Positions 9,401-17,431 of a stretch of DNA of 42,359 nt are shown piece after piece. The translations under genes and the position numbers were made by a program. This DNA comes from Gammaproteobacteria bacterium RIFCSPLOWO2_12_47_11. GTDB taxonomy: Bacteria > Pseudomonadota > Gammaproteobacteria > Eutrophobiales > Eutrophobiaceae. Position 1 is the stretch's first letter, and every line of letters starts with the position of its first letter. Below the pieces are notes generated by a model that saw only the letters and a list, made by a program, of their open reading frames with translations, made no database searches and was not told the origin of the DNA. The stretch is taken from assembly GCA_001801885.1 (NCBI GenBank), contig MGYU01000058.1, positions 1 to 42,359 of the forward strand. The letters are read 5' to 3'.

Positions 9401-10387
9401 ATGCATGCAATGGTGCTGAAACAGCAAGGGACGCCACTCGTACATGAAGAAGTCAGTCTGCCTGTATGCAGCCCGGATGAAGTGTTGATACGTGTTCTTG
9501 CCTGCGGGGTGTGCAGAACTGATCTGCATATCTGTGATGGCGATCTGGTTGAACCGAAGCTGCCTCTGATCCCCGGCCATGAGATCGCTGGCGAGGTTGT
9601 TGAATGCGGCACCGCCGTTACTACTTTGAAAACTGGTCAACGTGTTGGTGTACCGTGGCTCGGTTATACCTGCGGCATATGCCAATATTGCAGAGAGGGT
9701 CATGAAAATCTCTGTGACAATGCACGCTTTACCGGTTATCACATGGATGGTGGCTATGCGGAATATACACTGGCCCATCAGCAATATGTGTTTCCCCTGC
9801 CGGATACGGTTTCTCCTGTGGCCACTGCTCCACTCCTGTGTGCCGGACTGATCGGTTATCGATCATTGAATATGGCCGGCGATGCCAGCAGACTGGGGAT
9901 CTATGGATTCGGTGCAGCCGCGCATATTATCACACAAGTTGCAGTTTACCAGGGACGCGAGGTGTATGCTTTTACACGCAAAGATGATGCCGTATCACAG
10001 GCCTTTGCCATGACTTTGGGAGCAGTCTGGGCGGGAGATTCTGCACAGAATCCACCGGGACGGCTGGATGCCGCAATCATCTTTGCTCCAGTGGGTGATC
10101 TTGTACCGCGTGCGTTAAGCGTGGTGAGAAAAGGAGGAATCATTGTGTGTGCCGGAATTCATATGACTGACATACCCGCCTTCCCTTATCTTCTGCTTTG
10201 GGGAGAGCGCAGCATCAAATCCGTAGCCAATCTTACCCGGCAGGATGGGGATGAATTTCTTGCACTGGCGGCCAGGATACCGGTGCGTACCGAGACTGAG
10301 AGTTTTCCATTGCAAGATGCCAACGAGGCACTGGACAAACTGAGAAATGGTGCAATCAAGGGTGCGGCAGTGCTCGTGATGAAATAA
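9401..10387 (+). CDS. Zinc-dependent alcohol dehydrogenase family protein
   Basis: A 328-residue medium-chain dehydrogenase/reductase. The catalytic zinc site is Cys in 'CGVCRTDLH' near residue 36 and His-Glu in 'PGHEIAGEV' near 60. The structural zinc site is the Cys cluster 'CGICQYCREGHENLC' near 90-104. The nucleotide-binding loop is 'GIYGFGAAAH' near 168. It oxidises alcohols or reduces aldehydes with NAD(P); the physiological substrate is not evident. The start ATG at 9401 follows 'GTTGGAGTTGAT', a usable ribosome-binding site. The kinase gene follows 14 bases downstream. Confidence 0.9.
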   Translation: MHAMVLKQQGTPLVHEEVSLPVCSPDEVLIRVLACGVCRTDLHICDGDLVEPKLPLIPGHEIAGEVVECGTAVTTLKTGQRVGVPWLGYTCGICQYCREGHENLCDNARFTGYHMDGGYAEYTLAHQQYVFPLPDTVSPVATAPLLCAGLIGYRSLNMAGDASRLGIYGFGAAAHIITQVAVYQGREVYAFTRKDDAVSQAFAMTLGAVWAGDSAQNPPGRLDAAIIFAPVGDLVPRALSVVRKGGIIVCAGIHMTDIPAFPYLLLWGERSIKSVANLTRQDGDEFLALAARIPVRTETESFPLQDANEALDKLRNGAIKGAAVLVMK

Positions 10388-10401
10388 ATGCAATATTGAT
10401 T

Positions 10402-12291
10402 ATGGAACACCGCAACTCACTACAATCCGGTTACCGTCTGCACTGGTATCTCATCGAGAAGATTCTGGGCCAGGGTGGGTTTGGAATTACCTATCTCGCA
10501 ACGGATACCAACCTGAACCGGCAGGTTGCCATCAAGGAATACCTGCCCGTTGAAATGGCGGTGCGGCAAAACAATACATCTGTTTATCCGGTTTCAGGCG
10601 AACACGGAGAACAGTTCAAATGGGGCCTGGAGCGTTTCATAAGCGAAGCCCGGACGCTGGCCCGCTTTAAACATCCGAATATCGTGCGTGTGCATGCGGT
10701 CTTCAGGGAAAATAATACGGCCTATATGATAATGGAGTATGAACATGGCCGCGGCCTGGACCGCATCCTCAAGGAAAAGAAAACCCTGGCCGAAGATGAA
10801 CTCATACAAATCATATCCCCGATCCTCAATGGCCTCGAAGCTGTACACACAACCGGCTTTATACACCGGGATATCAAACCACCCAATATCTATATCCGCG
10901 AAGATAACACTCCGGTATTACTGGACTTCGGATCTGCCCGCCAGTCACTCGGTGAACGCACACAGACATTAACGACAATGGTTTCCCCGGGTTATGCACC
11001 GTTTGAGCAATATGCAGGCAAGAGTATGAAGCAGGGGCCGTGGACGGACATCTATGGTATGGGCGCGACCTTGTACCGTGCCGTGACCGGCATCAGCCCG
11101 CCGGATTCCATGGACAGAAGCGAGGCCATTTTACATACCGGCAAGGACATCTATGTTACCGCCACCGAGATTGCTGCCGGAAATTACACTTCCCGGTTCC
11201 TGGCCGCCATCGATCATGCCATGGCCTTCAGGCCGGAGGACCGTCCACAGTCCATCAGTACATGGCAGGCCGGGATGGATGGCAATGCCTGTGTTCCTGA
11301 CAAAAAAATCCCGGAAACAAACTCCATCAGCGAAGCGACAACCGTAGCAATGACGCCAGAAGTGGTGCATGAACCTCAGGCCGGGTTGAAAGAGAAGACT
11401 TTTAAATTGATCAAATGGTTATTGAAATGGGGCACTATATTACTTGTCATCCTCATAGTGCTCTCGGTGATTTCCCAGCATAAAAGCAGGAACAAAGATG
11501 TCTTTGAAGAGAAAGGCACTGACCATGAACTTGCCGGGCCGGTGGTTGAGTATCCCCAAACGGCAGAATCAGTTGTTCAGCCGGAACCTGTCAGTGAAGA
11601 TACACAACAGGAGGCTATCCTGCAGGAAGACAACGCGGTAAAGATTCAGGAATTACTTGATGCGGCACAGGCAGATATTAACGCGCTGCGCCTGACATCA
11701 CCCGCGGGCAATAACGCGCAGGAAAAATACAATAGAATACTGGTGATGGAGCCCGGTCATGCGTATGCGTTAAAGGGGCTGGATGGCATAGTCAGTAAAT
11801 ATATCAGGCTGATGGACCAGGCTTTGGCCAAAAACAATATCCCACTGGCCGAAAAATATCTGGAAAAAGCAGCCGGGGTTAAGGCTGATCATCCTGACTT
11901 GCCTGCGGCAGCAGCAAGGCTGACACAGGCAAAAGATGCCATACAAAAACCGGTACCCGTTCCGGAACCAGTAATAGAACCGGTCATTGAACCGGAAGTT
12001 AAAGAACCAGAGAGTCTTGTACCTGAATCTGAGCGCAGGCGCTTGGCAATTCTCAAGGAGAGAGTCAGGTCCAATCCACAGGATATGCAGGCACGCCAGG
12101 AAGTAAAGAATCTTGCAGAGCAGTTCGAAACAAATATCCGGCAGGCAGTGGATGCCGGCAATTATGATCTTGCCAGGGAATATATCAACGAATTGAAATC
12201 GGTTTTTGGTGATAACATCAGAAGCAGAAAACGGCTGGATGAATTGTTGAAGAAAATCAAGGAAAAGGAAAGACAGGCTGTGAAGAGATAA
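10402..12291 (+). CDS. Membrane-anchored Ser/Thr protein kinase with helical C-terminal domain
   Basis: A 629-residue Hanks-type kinase. Kinase domain about residues 10-285: Gly loop GQGGFG at 23-28, catalytic Lys in 'VAIKEY' near 45, 'HRDIKPPN' catalytic loop near 155, and 'LDFGSA' magnesium motif near 175. A single transmembrane segment lies at about 337-357. The remaining extracytoplasmic part has a Pro/Glu linker and helical, TPR-like or coiled-coil repeats to the C-terminus. 'HRDIKP' rather than 'HRDLKP' is normal in this bacterial subgroup. It probably senses something through the outer domain; the targets are unknown. The ATG at 10402 is preferred over a TTG at 10396. Confidence 0.92.
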   Translation: MEHRNSLQSGYRLHWYLIEKILGQGGFGITYLATDTNLNRQVAIKEYLPVEMAVRQNNTSVYPVSGEHGEQFKWGLERFISEARTLARFKHPNIVRVHAVFRENNTAYMIMEYEHGRGLDRILKEKKTLAEDELIQIISPILNGLEAVHTTGFIHRDIKPPNIYIREDNTPVLLDFGSARQSLGERTQTLTTMVSPGYAPFEQYAGKSMKQGPWTDIYGMGATLYRAVTGISPPDSMDRSEAILHTGKDIYVTATEIAAGNYTSRFLAAIDHAMAFRPEDRPQSISTWQAGMDGNACVPDKKIPETNSISEATTVAMTPEVVHEPQAGLKEKTFKLIKWLLKWGTILLVILIVLSVISQHKSRNKDVFEEKGTDHELAGPVVEYPQTAESVVQPEPVSEDTQQEAILQEDNAVKIQELLDAAQADINALRLTSPAGNNAQEKYNRILVMEPGHAYALKGLDGIVSKYIRLMDQALAKNNIPLAEKYLEKAAGVKADHPDLPAAAARLTQAKDAIQKPVPVPEPVIEPVIEPEVKEPESLVPESERRRLAILKERVRSNPQDMQARQEVKNLAEQFETNIRQAVDAGNYDLAREYINELKSVFGDNIRSRKRLDELLKKIKEKERQAVKR

Positions 12292-12317
12292 AAGAACATA
12301 ATCTCCGGGGAAAAGTC

Positions 12318-12884
12318 ATGAGTACAAACCATCATAAAAAATCCGTAGAAGAGCTGATTAAAAGCCGACGCACTATTTATGATTTCAAATCGGACCAGGT
12401 CCCTGTGGAAAAAATCAGGCGGGCTATCGATGTTGCAAGATGGGCGCCCAATCATCATCTCACGGAGCCATGGCATTTTTATCTGCTGGGACCGGAAACA
12501 GTTACGGCGGTAATCGAACTGAATACCGGACTGACCAGAGAGAAGAGCGGCGATGGGGCAGTTGACGCAAAACAGAAGCGCTGGTCAAAAATTCCCGGCT
12601 GGCTGGTGGTGACTTGTGATAAATCCGCAGACAAGCACCAGATGCAGGAAGATTATGCCGCCTGCTGTTGCGCGATTCAGAACATGATGTTGTATCTCTG
12701 GAGTGAAAATATCGGGATGAAATGGTCTACCGGGAAGGTCACCCGCGATTCACGTTTTTATGATTTATTGTGGATCGACCAGAATGCTGAAACAGTGGTT
12801 GGATTGTTCTGGTATGGTTATGCCGAGGAAATTCCTCAGGCCGCACGTAAACAAGTTGAGCAAATTACTGTAATGTTGCCATGA
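12318..12884 (+). CDS. Nitroreductase family protein
   Basis: A 188-residue FMN-dependent nitroreductase-fold enzyme. N-terminal 'SRRTIYDFKSDQVP' provides the conserved Arg-Arg FMN-phosphate contact. 'ARWAPNHHLTEPWHF' matches the family's second motif, and 'DYAACCCAIQNMMLYLWSENIG' is the dimer helix region. The length fits the small YdjA/TdsD-like branch. These flavoproteins reduce nitro compounds, quinones or flavins with NAD(P)H; the natural substrate here is unknown. The start ATG follows GGGGAAAAG. It ends 75 bases before a different, AT-richer region. Confidence 0.88.
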   Translation: MSTNHHKKSVEELIKSRRTIYDFKSDQVPVEKIRRAIDVARWAPNHHLTEPWHFYLLGPETVTAVIELNTGLTREKSGDGAVDAKQKRWSKIPGWLVVTCDKSADKHQMQEDYAACCCAIQNMMLYLWSENIGMKWSTGKVTRDSRFYDLLWIDQNAETVVGLFWYGYAEEIPQAARKQVEQITVMLP

Positions 12885-12959
12885 GAGATAATGCTGGAGT
12901 CTTGAGTAATATGATTAGTGATATCAAGCGATAAAATATATACAAACGAGGAATTGGTT

Positions 12960-14176
12960 ATGAATAGGAAGAAAATTGTTATTACTAGTCTGGTCATTTT
13001 ATTTAGTCTATTAATTACAGTATCAATCTTTATCCTCACAAATAATTCATTTAGGGTTTTAGTATCAGAACCGGAGAAGAAAAAAACCTATGGAGAAAAG
13101 GCCGACACGGCCAGAAAAAAACACACAGAAAACAGGGAATATATTACAAATTTCGCAAGGCTAACCGCTGAATTTTACGACATAGGCATACATGAGCTTT
13201 GGAATATGACAGGCCCTTTCGAATTATTAAATGAAAATGAATTTCTGCTCATAGCAAAATGTGGAGAAGTTTTTTATTAAAACTTACTGGTAAAAATAAA
13301 TTACTCGAAAGCAAGAAAATAGGTCATGTCAAGAACGTAGCCTGTGTAGATAATTTTAAATGGGGTATTGTTAAAGATAGCCAGATGATTGGCAATTATC
13401 TATTGATAAGTTACCTGGAAAAAAATGACGATACATATGGTCTTGTCCTTGATAAGATTCCAAGACATGAAGACAGTTTCGATTTTAATAATCCCTCGCG
13501 AATCTTTGAATCAAAACCTAAAGTTCCTCTAAAGGATGGAATTCATAATCATACATATGGCAGGATTACTAAAAAAAATGAAAATGAAATATTCCTGGTA
13601 ATTGCAGATTTTGGTGCGCAACAATACCTGGATGATAATGATGCAACATTAGGAAAGTTGTTCCTTGTAAATATCCATACAGGAACTTCATCGCTCATTG
13701 CAAAAGGATTCAGGAGTCCAGGTGGCCTGTATTATGACCAGAACAATGATTTACTTTGGGAGTCCGATCATGGTCCAGTTGGTGGTGACGAAGTAAATCT
13801 TGTTAAGGAAGCAAATAATTATGGTTGGCCACATGTATCCTATGGAGGGAGTAAAGGGGAAGTATCATTGTTCGAATTTCATCATGAAGGTTATGCAAAT
13901 CCTGAATATGTATTTGTTCCCAGCGTAGCACCATCAAATATCATTCAATATCCGATTGATGGTGCAATAACACAATGGCAGGGCGATCTTATACTTGGAA
14001 CACTACGCGAAAGAACCCTGTTCAGATTAAAGGTTGAAGATCAAACAATTATATATGCTGAACCTATTGCCAAAATTGGTTCTCGTATAAGGGATATTAA
14101 AATTGATCATGCCGGGGGAATTTATTTAAAAACAGATAATAGTGAATTAATTATTATACGTATTGAATCATTATAA
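12960..14176 (+). pseudogene. PQQ-dependent sugar dehydrogenase, frameshifted
   Basis: Two overlapping reading frames together make one soluble PQQ glucose/aldose dehydrogenase-like protein. The first (12960-13280) has a membrane or signal segment and ends '...CGEVFY'. The second (in frame through 14176) continues as 'FLLKLTG...'. It contains the family block 'SPGGLYYDQNNDLLWESDHG', then 'GGDEVNLVKEANNYGWPHVSYGG'. Adding one T to the T6 run at 13270-13275 would join them without loss. This may be a homopolymer read error, a recent mutation, or expression by slippage. The intact enzyme would oxidise sugars in the periplasm, passing electrons to the respiratory chain. The region is visibly AT-richer than its neighbours, consistent with acquisition. 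Confidence 0.75.
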
Positions 14177-14268
14177 AATTGGCAGTAAACATTCATGATA
14201 ATAGTGAAATAATCACGAAAAATCAGAAATTAGCAACTATTTTTTAATATGCAATTTCAGACGCTGTA

Positions 14269-14721
14269 TTAAGGTCGTTGTTTCTGTTCCATTTTCTGCT
14301 CGCGTGATACCAGCGAGACAATATTCCCCAGTTCTTCGTGCAGTAGTTCTATCAGGTCATCCATAGTAAAAATCCCCACCAGCAGACCTTTGGTATCAAC
14401 AACCGGAATACGGCGTACTCCTTTTACACGCATTTTCCGGACTGTATCAAAAAGATCGTCATCTTCATTGGCAACCACCAGGGATTTCGTCATCAAGTCT
14501 TCTACTGCGATCTTGTCCAGGGGGACTTCTTCGGCAAGAACTTCCACCACAATGTCACGGTCAGTAATAATACCAACTGGCCGGTTTCCATCACTTTCTC
14601 TTGAAATGACCAGCAGGCTGCCAACATGATGCTGGCGCATGAGTTTTGCTGCTTCCAGTACATTACTACCTTTGTCGGTTACGATCACTTCCCGGTTACG
14701 TACTTTTCCTATTTTCATCAT
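14269..14721 (-). CDS. CBS-domain protein
   Basis: A 150-residue protein consisting of a tandem CBS pair (about residues 8-65 and 73-130). The typical ends are visible: 'GIITDRDIVVEVL' closes the first and 'GIFTMDDLIELL' closes the second. CBS pairs bind adenosyl compounds such as AMP, ATP or SAM and regulate partners; none is fused here. It is transcribed divergently from the phasin-like gene, sharing a roughly 195-base intergenic region that contains an FNR/DNR-type box. Confidence 0.92.
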   Translation of the reverse strand: MMKIGKVRNREVIVTDKGSNVLEAAKLMRQHHVGSLLVISRESDGNRPVGIITDRDIVVEVLAEEVPLDKIAVEDLMTKSLVVANEDDDLFDTVRKMRVKGVRRIPVVDTKGLLVGIFTMDDLIELLHEELGNIVSLVSREQKMEQKQRP

Positions 14722-14817
14722 ATAGCACCAATGATTTATTGCAGTGATACATCAATTGCCTGATGAATATTCATATCTTTATGTTATTAATAATGGCCGA
14801 AATATAATGAAATTTTA

Positions 14818-14831
14818 TTGATCTGGATCAG
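14818..14831 (+). promoter_or_regulatory. FNR/DNR-type box before the phasin-like gene
   Basis: TTGATCTGGATCAG matches TTGAT-N4-ATCAA at nine of ten defined positions. A TATGCT hexamer at 14853-14858 is centred about 31 bases downstream of the box centre, as expected for an FNR class II promoter (box at -41.5). The direction points to the gene at 14917. Confidence 0.6.
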
Positions 14832-14916
14832 TATTAAGCTTTTTTTATGTTCTATGCTTTTAAATCAAGCACTAAAAAATTCGCCGGGCATGTAAAAACT
14901 TAGGGAGAAAATAGAG

Positions 14917-15312
14917 ATGAAAAAAGGTAACGGTAAAGATAGTTTCAATAATGATACGTATAAAATTCTGGACAACTACTTCCAGATTCAATTCCAGGCA
15001 TGGAAAGAACTGGCTGAAATGCAAATGGATTTTAACCAGAAATGCGTTAGCGCATGCATGCAGCAGTTGTCTATACCAAATTATGCAAAGGATTTATTCA
15101 CTGTGGATTCAGGTATGACACAGGAATATTACAGGAACCTTTCTGAAAACACGCGCCAGGTTATGGAAAAACTGTTCAAGGTGGAATGTGAATTACTGGA
15201 GTGTTTCAAAAATTCCGGGGATCTCTACAAGGACATGCCGTTGTTAATGCCAGCAGTCACCGGGCAGGAAAAACCGGCAAAACAAACGGAGAGCATATCT
15301 GCACAGGCATGA
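14917..15312 (+). CDS. Phasin-like protein
   Basis: A 131-residue, largely helical, cysteine-poor protein without signal peptide. The central region ('YFQIQFQAWKELAEMQMDF...') and the following amphipathic helices resemble the phasin family, which coats polyhydroxyalkanoate granules. The identification rests on overall character rather than a strict motif. GGGAGAAAATAGAG precedes the ATG. An FNR/DNR-type box upstream suggests induction under low oxygen or with nitrogen oxides. Dodecin follows 67 bases downstream, probably on the same transcript. Confidence 0.6.
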   Translation: MKKGNGKDSFNNDTYKILDNYFQIQFQAWKELAEMQMDFNQKCVSACMQQLSIPNYAKDLFTVDSGMTQEYYRNLSENTRQVMEKLFKVECELLECFKNSGDLYKDMPLLMPAVTGQEKPAKQTESISAQA

Positions 15313-15379
15313 ATGCCGGGAGAGGATTTGTATTTTGAATTAATCAGTTGTAAATAATACTCACGGAGGTGAGAAGGAG

Positions 15380-15586
15380 ATGTCAAACATGTTAAAGGTA
15401 ATCGAGGTACTGGCGGAATCTGAAAAAAGCTGGGAGGATGCCACAAAAAATGCCGTTAAACAGGCGGGCAAATCAGTCCGGAATATAAAATCCATTTATA
15501 TCGAAAATTTCGAAGCCCAGGTTAAAGACGACAAGATAACCAACTACCGGATTAATGCCAAAATTTCGTTTTTGCTGGAAAAATAA
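15380..15586 (+). CDS. Dodecin
   Basis: A 68-residue dodecin, the small flavin-binding protein that assembles as a hollow dodecamer and stores or buffers flavin. Hallmarks: 'KVIEVLAESEKSWEDATKNAV' with the flavin-stacking Trp near residue 18, and the final strand 'YRINAKISFLLEK'. A strong AAGGAG ribosome-binding site lies upstream, close to the ATG. It follows the phasin-like gene on the same strand and is followed by a hairpin. Confidence 0.93.
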   Translation: MSNMLKVIEVLAESEKSWEDATKNAVKQAGKSVRNIKSIYIENFEAQVKDDKITNYRINAKISFLLEK

Positions 15587-15594
15587 TCAAGCCA

Positions 15595-15640
15595 TCTGCC
15601 ATGCTGGGATATGCCCGTATGGCAGACATGCTTTGTTTTA
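15595..15640 (+). terminator. Probable terminator after dodecin
   Basis: Inverted repeat TCTGCCA (15595-15601) / TGGCAGA (15620-15626), followed by a T-rich stretch ending in TTTGTTTTA. It lies eight bases after the dodecin stop. The loop is long and partly self-complementary, so strength is uncertain. Confidence 0.5.
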
Positions 15641-15738
15641 ATTACTTCATAATTCATCGAATTGTCACTTTAGGTCAATAATTCTGTAATAAAACCTGAT
15701 CAGACTGCGAGCCCAGTTAACAAACTGGCTGAGCACGT

Positions 15739-16243
15739 ATGTCAAATATCAGCACGATTGCACCAACGTATTACAGGGCCATTTTTATTTCTGATGTGCA
15801 TCTGGGCTTTCCCGGATGCAGTGCCGGATACCTTCTCAATTTTCTGCGTTCAACTCGTTGCTATTATCTGTTCCTGATCGGGGACATCATCGATGTATGG
15901 CAGATGAAAAAGAAATTTTACTGGCCGCAGGCGCACAACGATGTCATCAGGACCATTCTTGGCAAGGCAAAACACGGCACGAAAATAATCTATGTGCCCG
16001 GAAACCATGATGAACTGTTAAGGGATTTCGAAGATACCATATTGGGGAATCTTGAAATCCATAATGAATATATTCATGTTACCCGTGGATGAATTCAGTG
16101 ATGTTGTGGACGGGTTCATCATGGTCGATTCCAGAAAAACCAGCCGCAAGGTGCTGGACAAATACATGGGCAGTGAAAACGCGGCTGACTTTCTCCAATA
16201 TCACAGTGTTTCTGGTGATAATCCATCAGGAGAGGCTTCATAA
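15739..16243 (+). pseudogene. Truncated UDP-2,3-diacylglucosamine diphosphatase-like metallophosphoesterase
   Basis: The first 117 residues (15739-16092) match the N-terminal half of LpxH/COG2908-type calcineurin-like phosphoesterases. Visible motifs are 'FISDVHLG' (metal D-x-H), 'LIGDIIDVW' (GD), 'WPQAHNDV' and 'VPGNHDE' (GNHD). The frame ends at a TGA where the family normally continues with a roughly 12-residue strand leading to 'HGDEF'. 'DEFSDVV' appears in another frame immediately after, as if the linking segment had been deleted. The downstream half with the remaining metal ligands is not recognisable. The product is unlikely to be active. The sequence up to 16243 does not match the family. 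Confidence 0.65.
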
Positions 16244-16262
16244 TTTCAGCAGGCTGTGGTGG

Positions 16263-17240
16263 TTATCTCCACCCACGCCATATCTGATTGGCCGCCTTAC
16301 GTACCATTGGCCAATGTAGTAACGAATTGACGTCCTGCTTTCGAATTCTTTTCACAGGCGTCTTGCAGTCATCAATGGGGACGATTTCCTCAAGTAATCG
16401 ATTTAACAGGTCCCAATCAATCATCTCCTCAGCCGGTTCCTCAAGATCCATACGCCAGTTACTCCGGGGCAGTAGTTTATGCGGTTGTTTGCGGCCAGCT
16501 GTTCCAACACAGTAACGGCATGACATCAGCGGTTCGGTAGAAGTCAGGAAAGCAAATAATTCGTCCCGGAACGTTGCACTGTCGTTTACTGCAATGCCTT
16601 CTGTAACATCTATACCGGCGAGAGCTGGAACATACATGCTCTGTGGGCAACGATAAATCCGGCCTTTGTAAAGGGCATAACATCCCCAGACATTGGCTAT
16701 CTTGCAGGCGCGAAAGATTTTTCCAACAAGTTCGTCATTTTCTGTGCGGCGCACAGTGAACGTTCGTCTGAAATCGCTGAAATTGTTGAGTGTAAACGAC
16801 ACGCCATGCTCTTCTGCCCGTCGCATGGCACGCGACAATAAATCTTCACTTAATGCACTTGCTTCATATCCGGAGATCTCGATTTCGTCTATCAGGCTCC
16901 ATAGATCGTCTGATGCACGATCGAGAAGTATGCCATTGGTAACCAGCAAAAAGTGATTGGTAATACCACTGTTTCGAGCTGCACGGATCACTTCAGGCAG
17001 ATTCGGGTGAAGTAGAGGTTCGCCACCAATTAATTTAAGGAACGCAGGTTTGAAAACTTTAGAGAGAATACCAAGGTCTCGTGCAACGTCCGACGGGTCG
17101 GCGTTCCACTTTGGAATGACCGGTGAACCGTGGTTGCACTGGCGGCATGCAATGTTGCAATGATCGACAATGATTAATTCCATCCCGGCTGGCGGGATGA
17201 TGTGGTCACCCTCAATCCTGCATCTGACTTGTCTTGTCAT
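16263..17240 (-). CDS. Radical SAM protein
   Basis: A protein of about 325 residues with the radical SAM cluster motif C-x3-C-x2-C in 'DHCNIACRQCNHGSP' near residue 28. 'LIGGEPLLHP' is the GGE motif, and 'LVTNGILL' follows. Further Cys residues in 'CKIANVWGCYALYKGRIYRCPQ' and 'CRYCVGTAG' suggest a SPASM-like second cluster domain. It probably modifies a small molecule or peptide; the substrate is unknown. The ATG at 17240 follows a GGGG ribosome-binding site. An in-frame extension to 17375 overlaps the FNR/DNR-type box of the divergent hemN and was rejected. Confidence 0.8.
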   Translation of the reverse strand: MTRQVRCRIEGDHIIPPAGMELIIVDHCNIACRQCNHGSPVIPKWNADPSDVARDLGILSKVFKPAFLKLIGGEPLLHPNLPEVIRAARNSGITNHFLLVTNGILLDRASDDLWSLIDEIEISGYEASALSEDLLSRAMRRAEEHGVSFTLNNFSDFRRTFTVRRTENDELVGKIFRACKIANVWGCYALYKGRIYRCPQSMYVPALAGIDVTEGIAVNDSATFRDELFAFLTSTEPLMSCRYCVGTAGRKQPHKLLPRSNWRMDLEEPAEEMIDWDLLNRLLEEIVPIDDCKTPVKRIRKQDVNSLLHWPMVRKAANQIWRGWR

Positions 17241-17361
17241 TTCCAACCCCGGAAAAAGTCCATCGATCTTCTTTATAAGGATTATTTTGAGTACGCTGCC
17301 AGCTATACAACCGGGAGAAACAGGTTTTTTCTCATAATTCAGGATAAAATTCCAGAAAATA

Positions 17362-17375
17362 TTGATCTGGATCAT
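17362..17375 (+). promoter_or_regulatory. FNR/DNR-type box before hemN
   Basis: TTGATCTGGATCAT, nine of ten match to TTGAT-N4-ATCAA. An extended -10 element TGCTAAATA lies around 17395-17403, about 31 bases from the box centre, consistent with activation of hemN at 17432. Confidence 0.7.
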
Positions 17376-17431
17376 GATTTGATAACCCGATTTTTGCTAA
17401 ATAAGGGATTATTTGAGGGAAATTTTATTCA

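Noticed and set aside
13262-13285. Programmed -1 ribosomal frameshift in the PQQ dehydrogenase
   Set aside because: The T-rich heptamer is not in the correct phase for tandem slippage (the A-site codon would be TAT to TTA), and no downstream pseudoknot is apparent. Mutation, read error or transcript slippage fits better.
17241-17375. Upstream extension of the radical SAM protein at 16263
   Set aside because: It would cover the hemN activator box and adds residues with no family similarity; ATG 17240 has a better ribosome-binding site.
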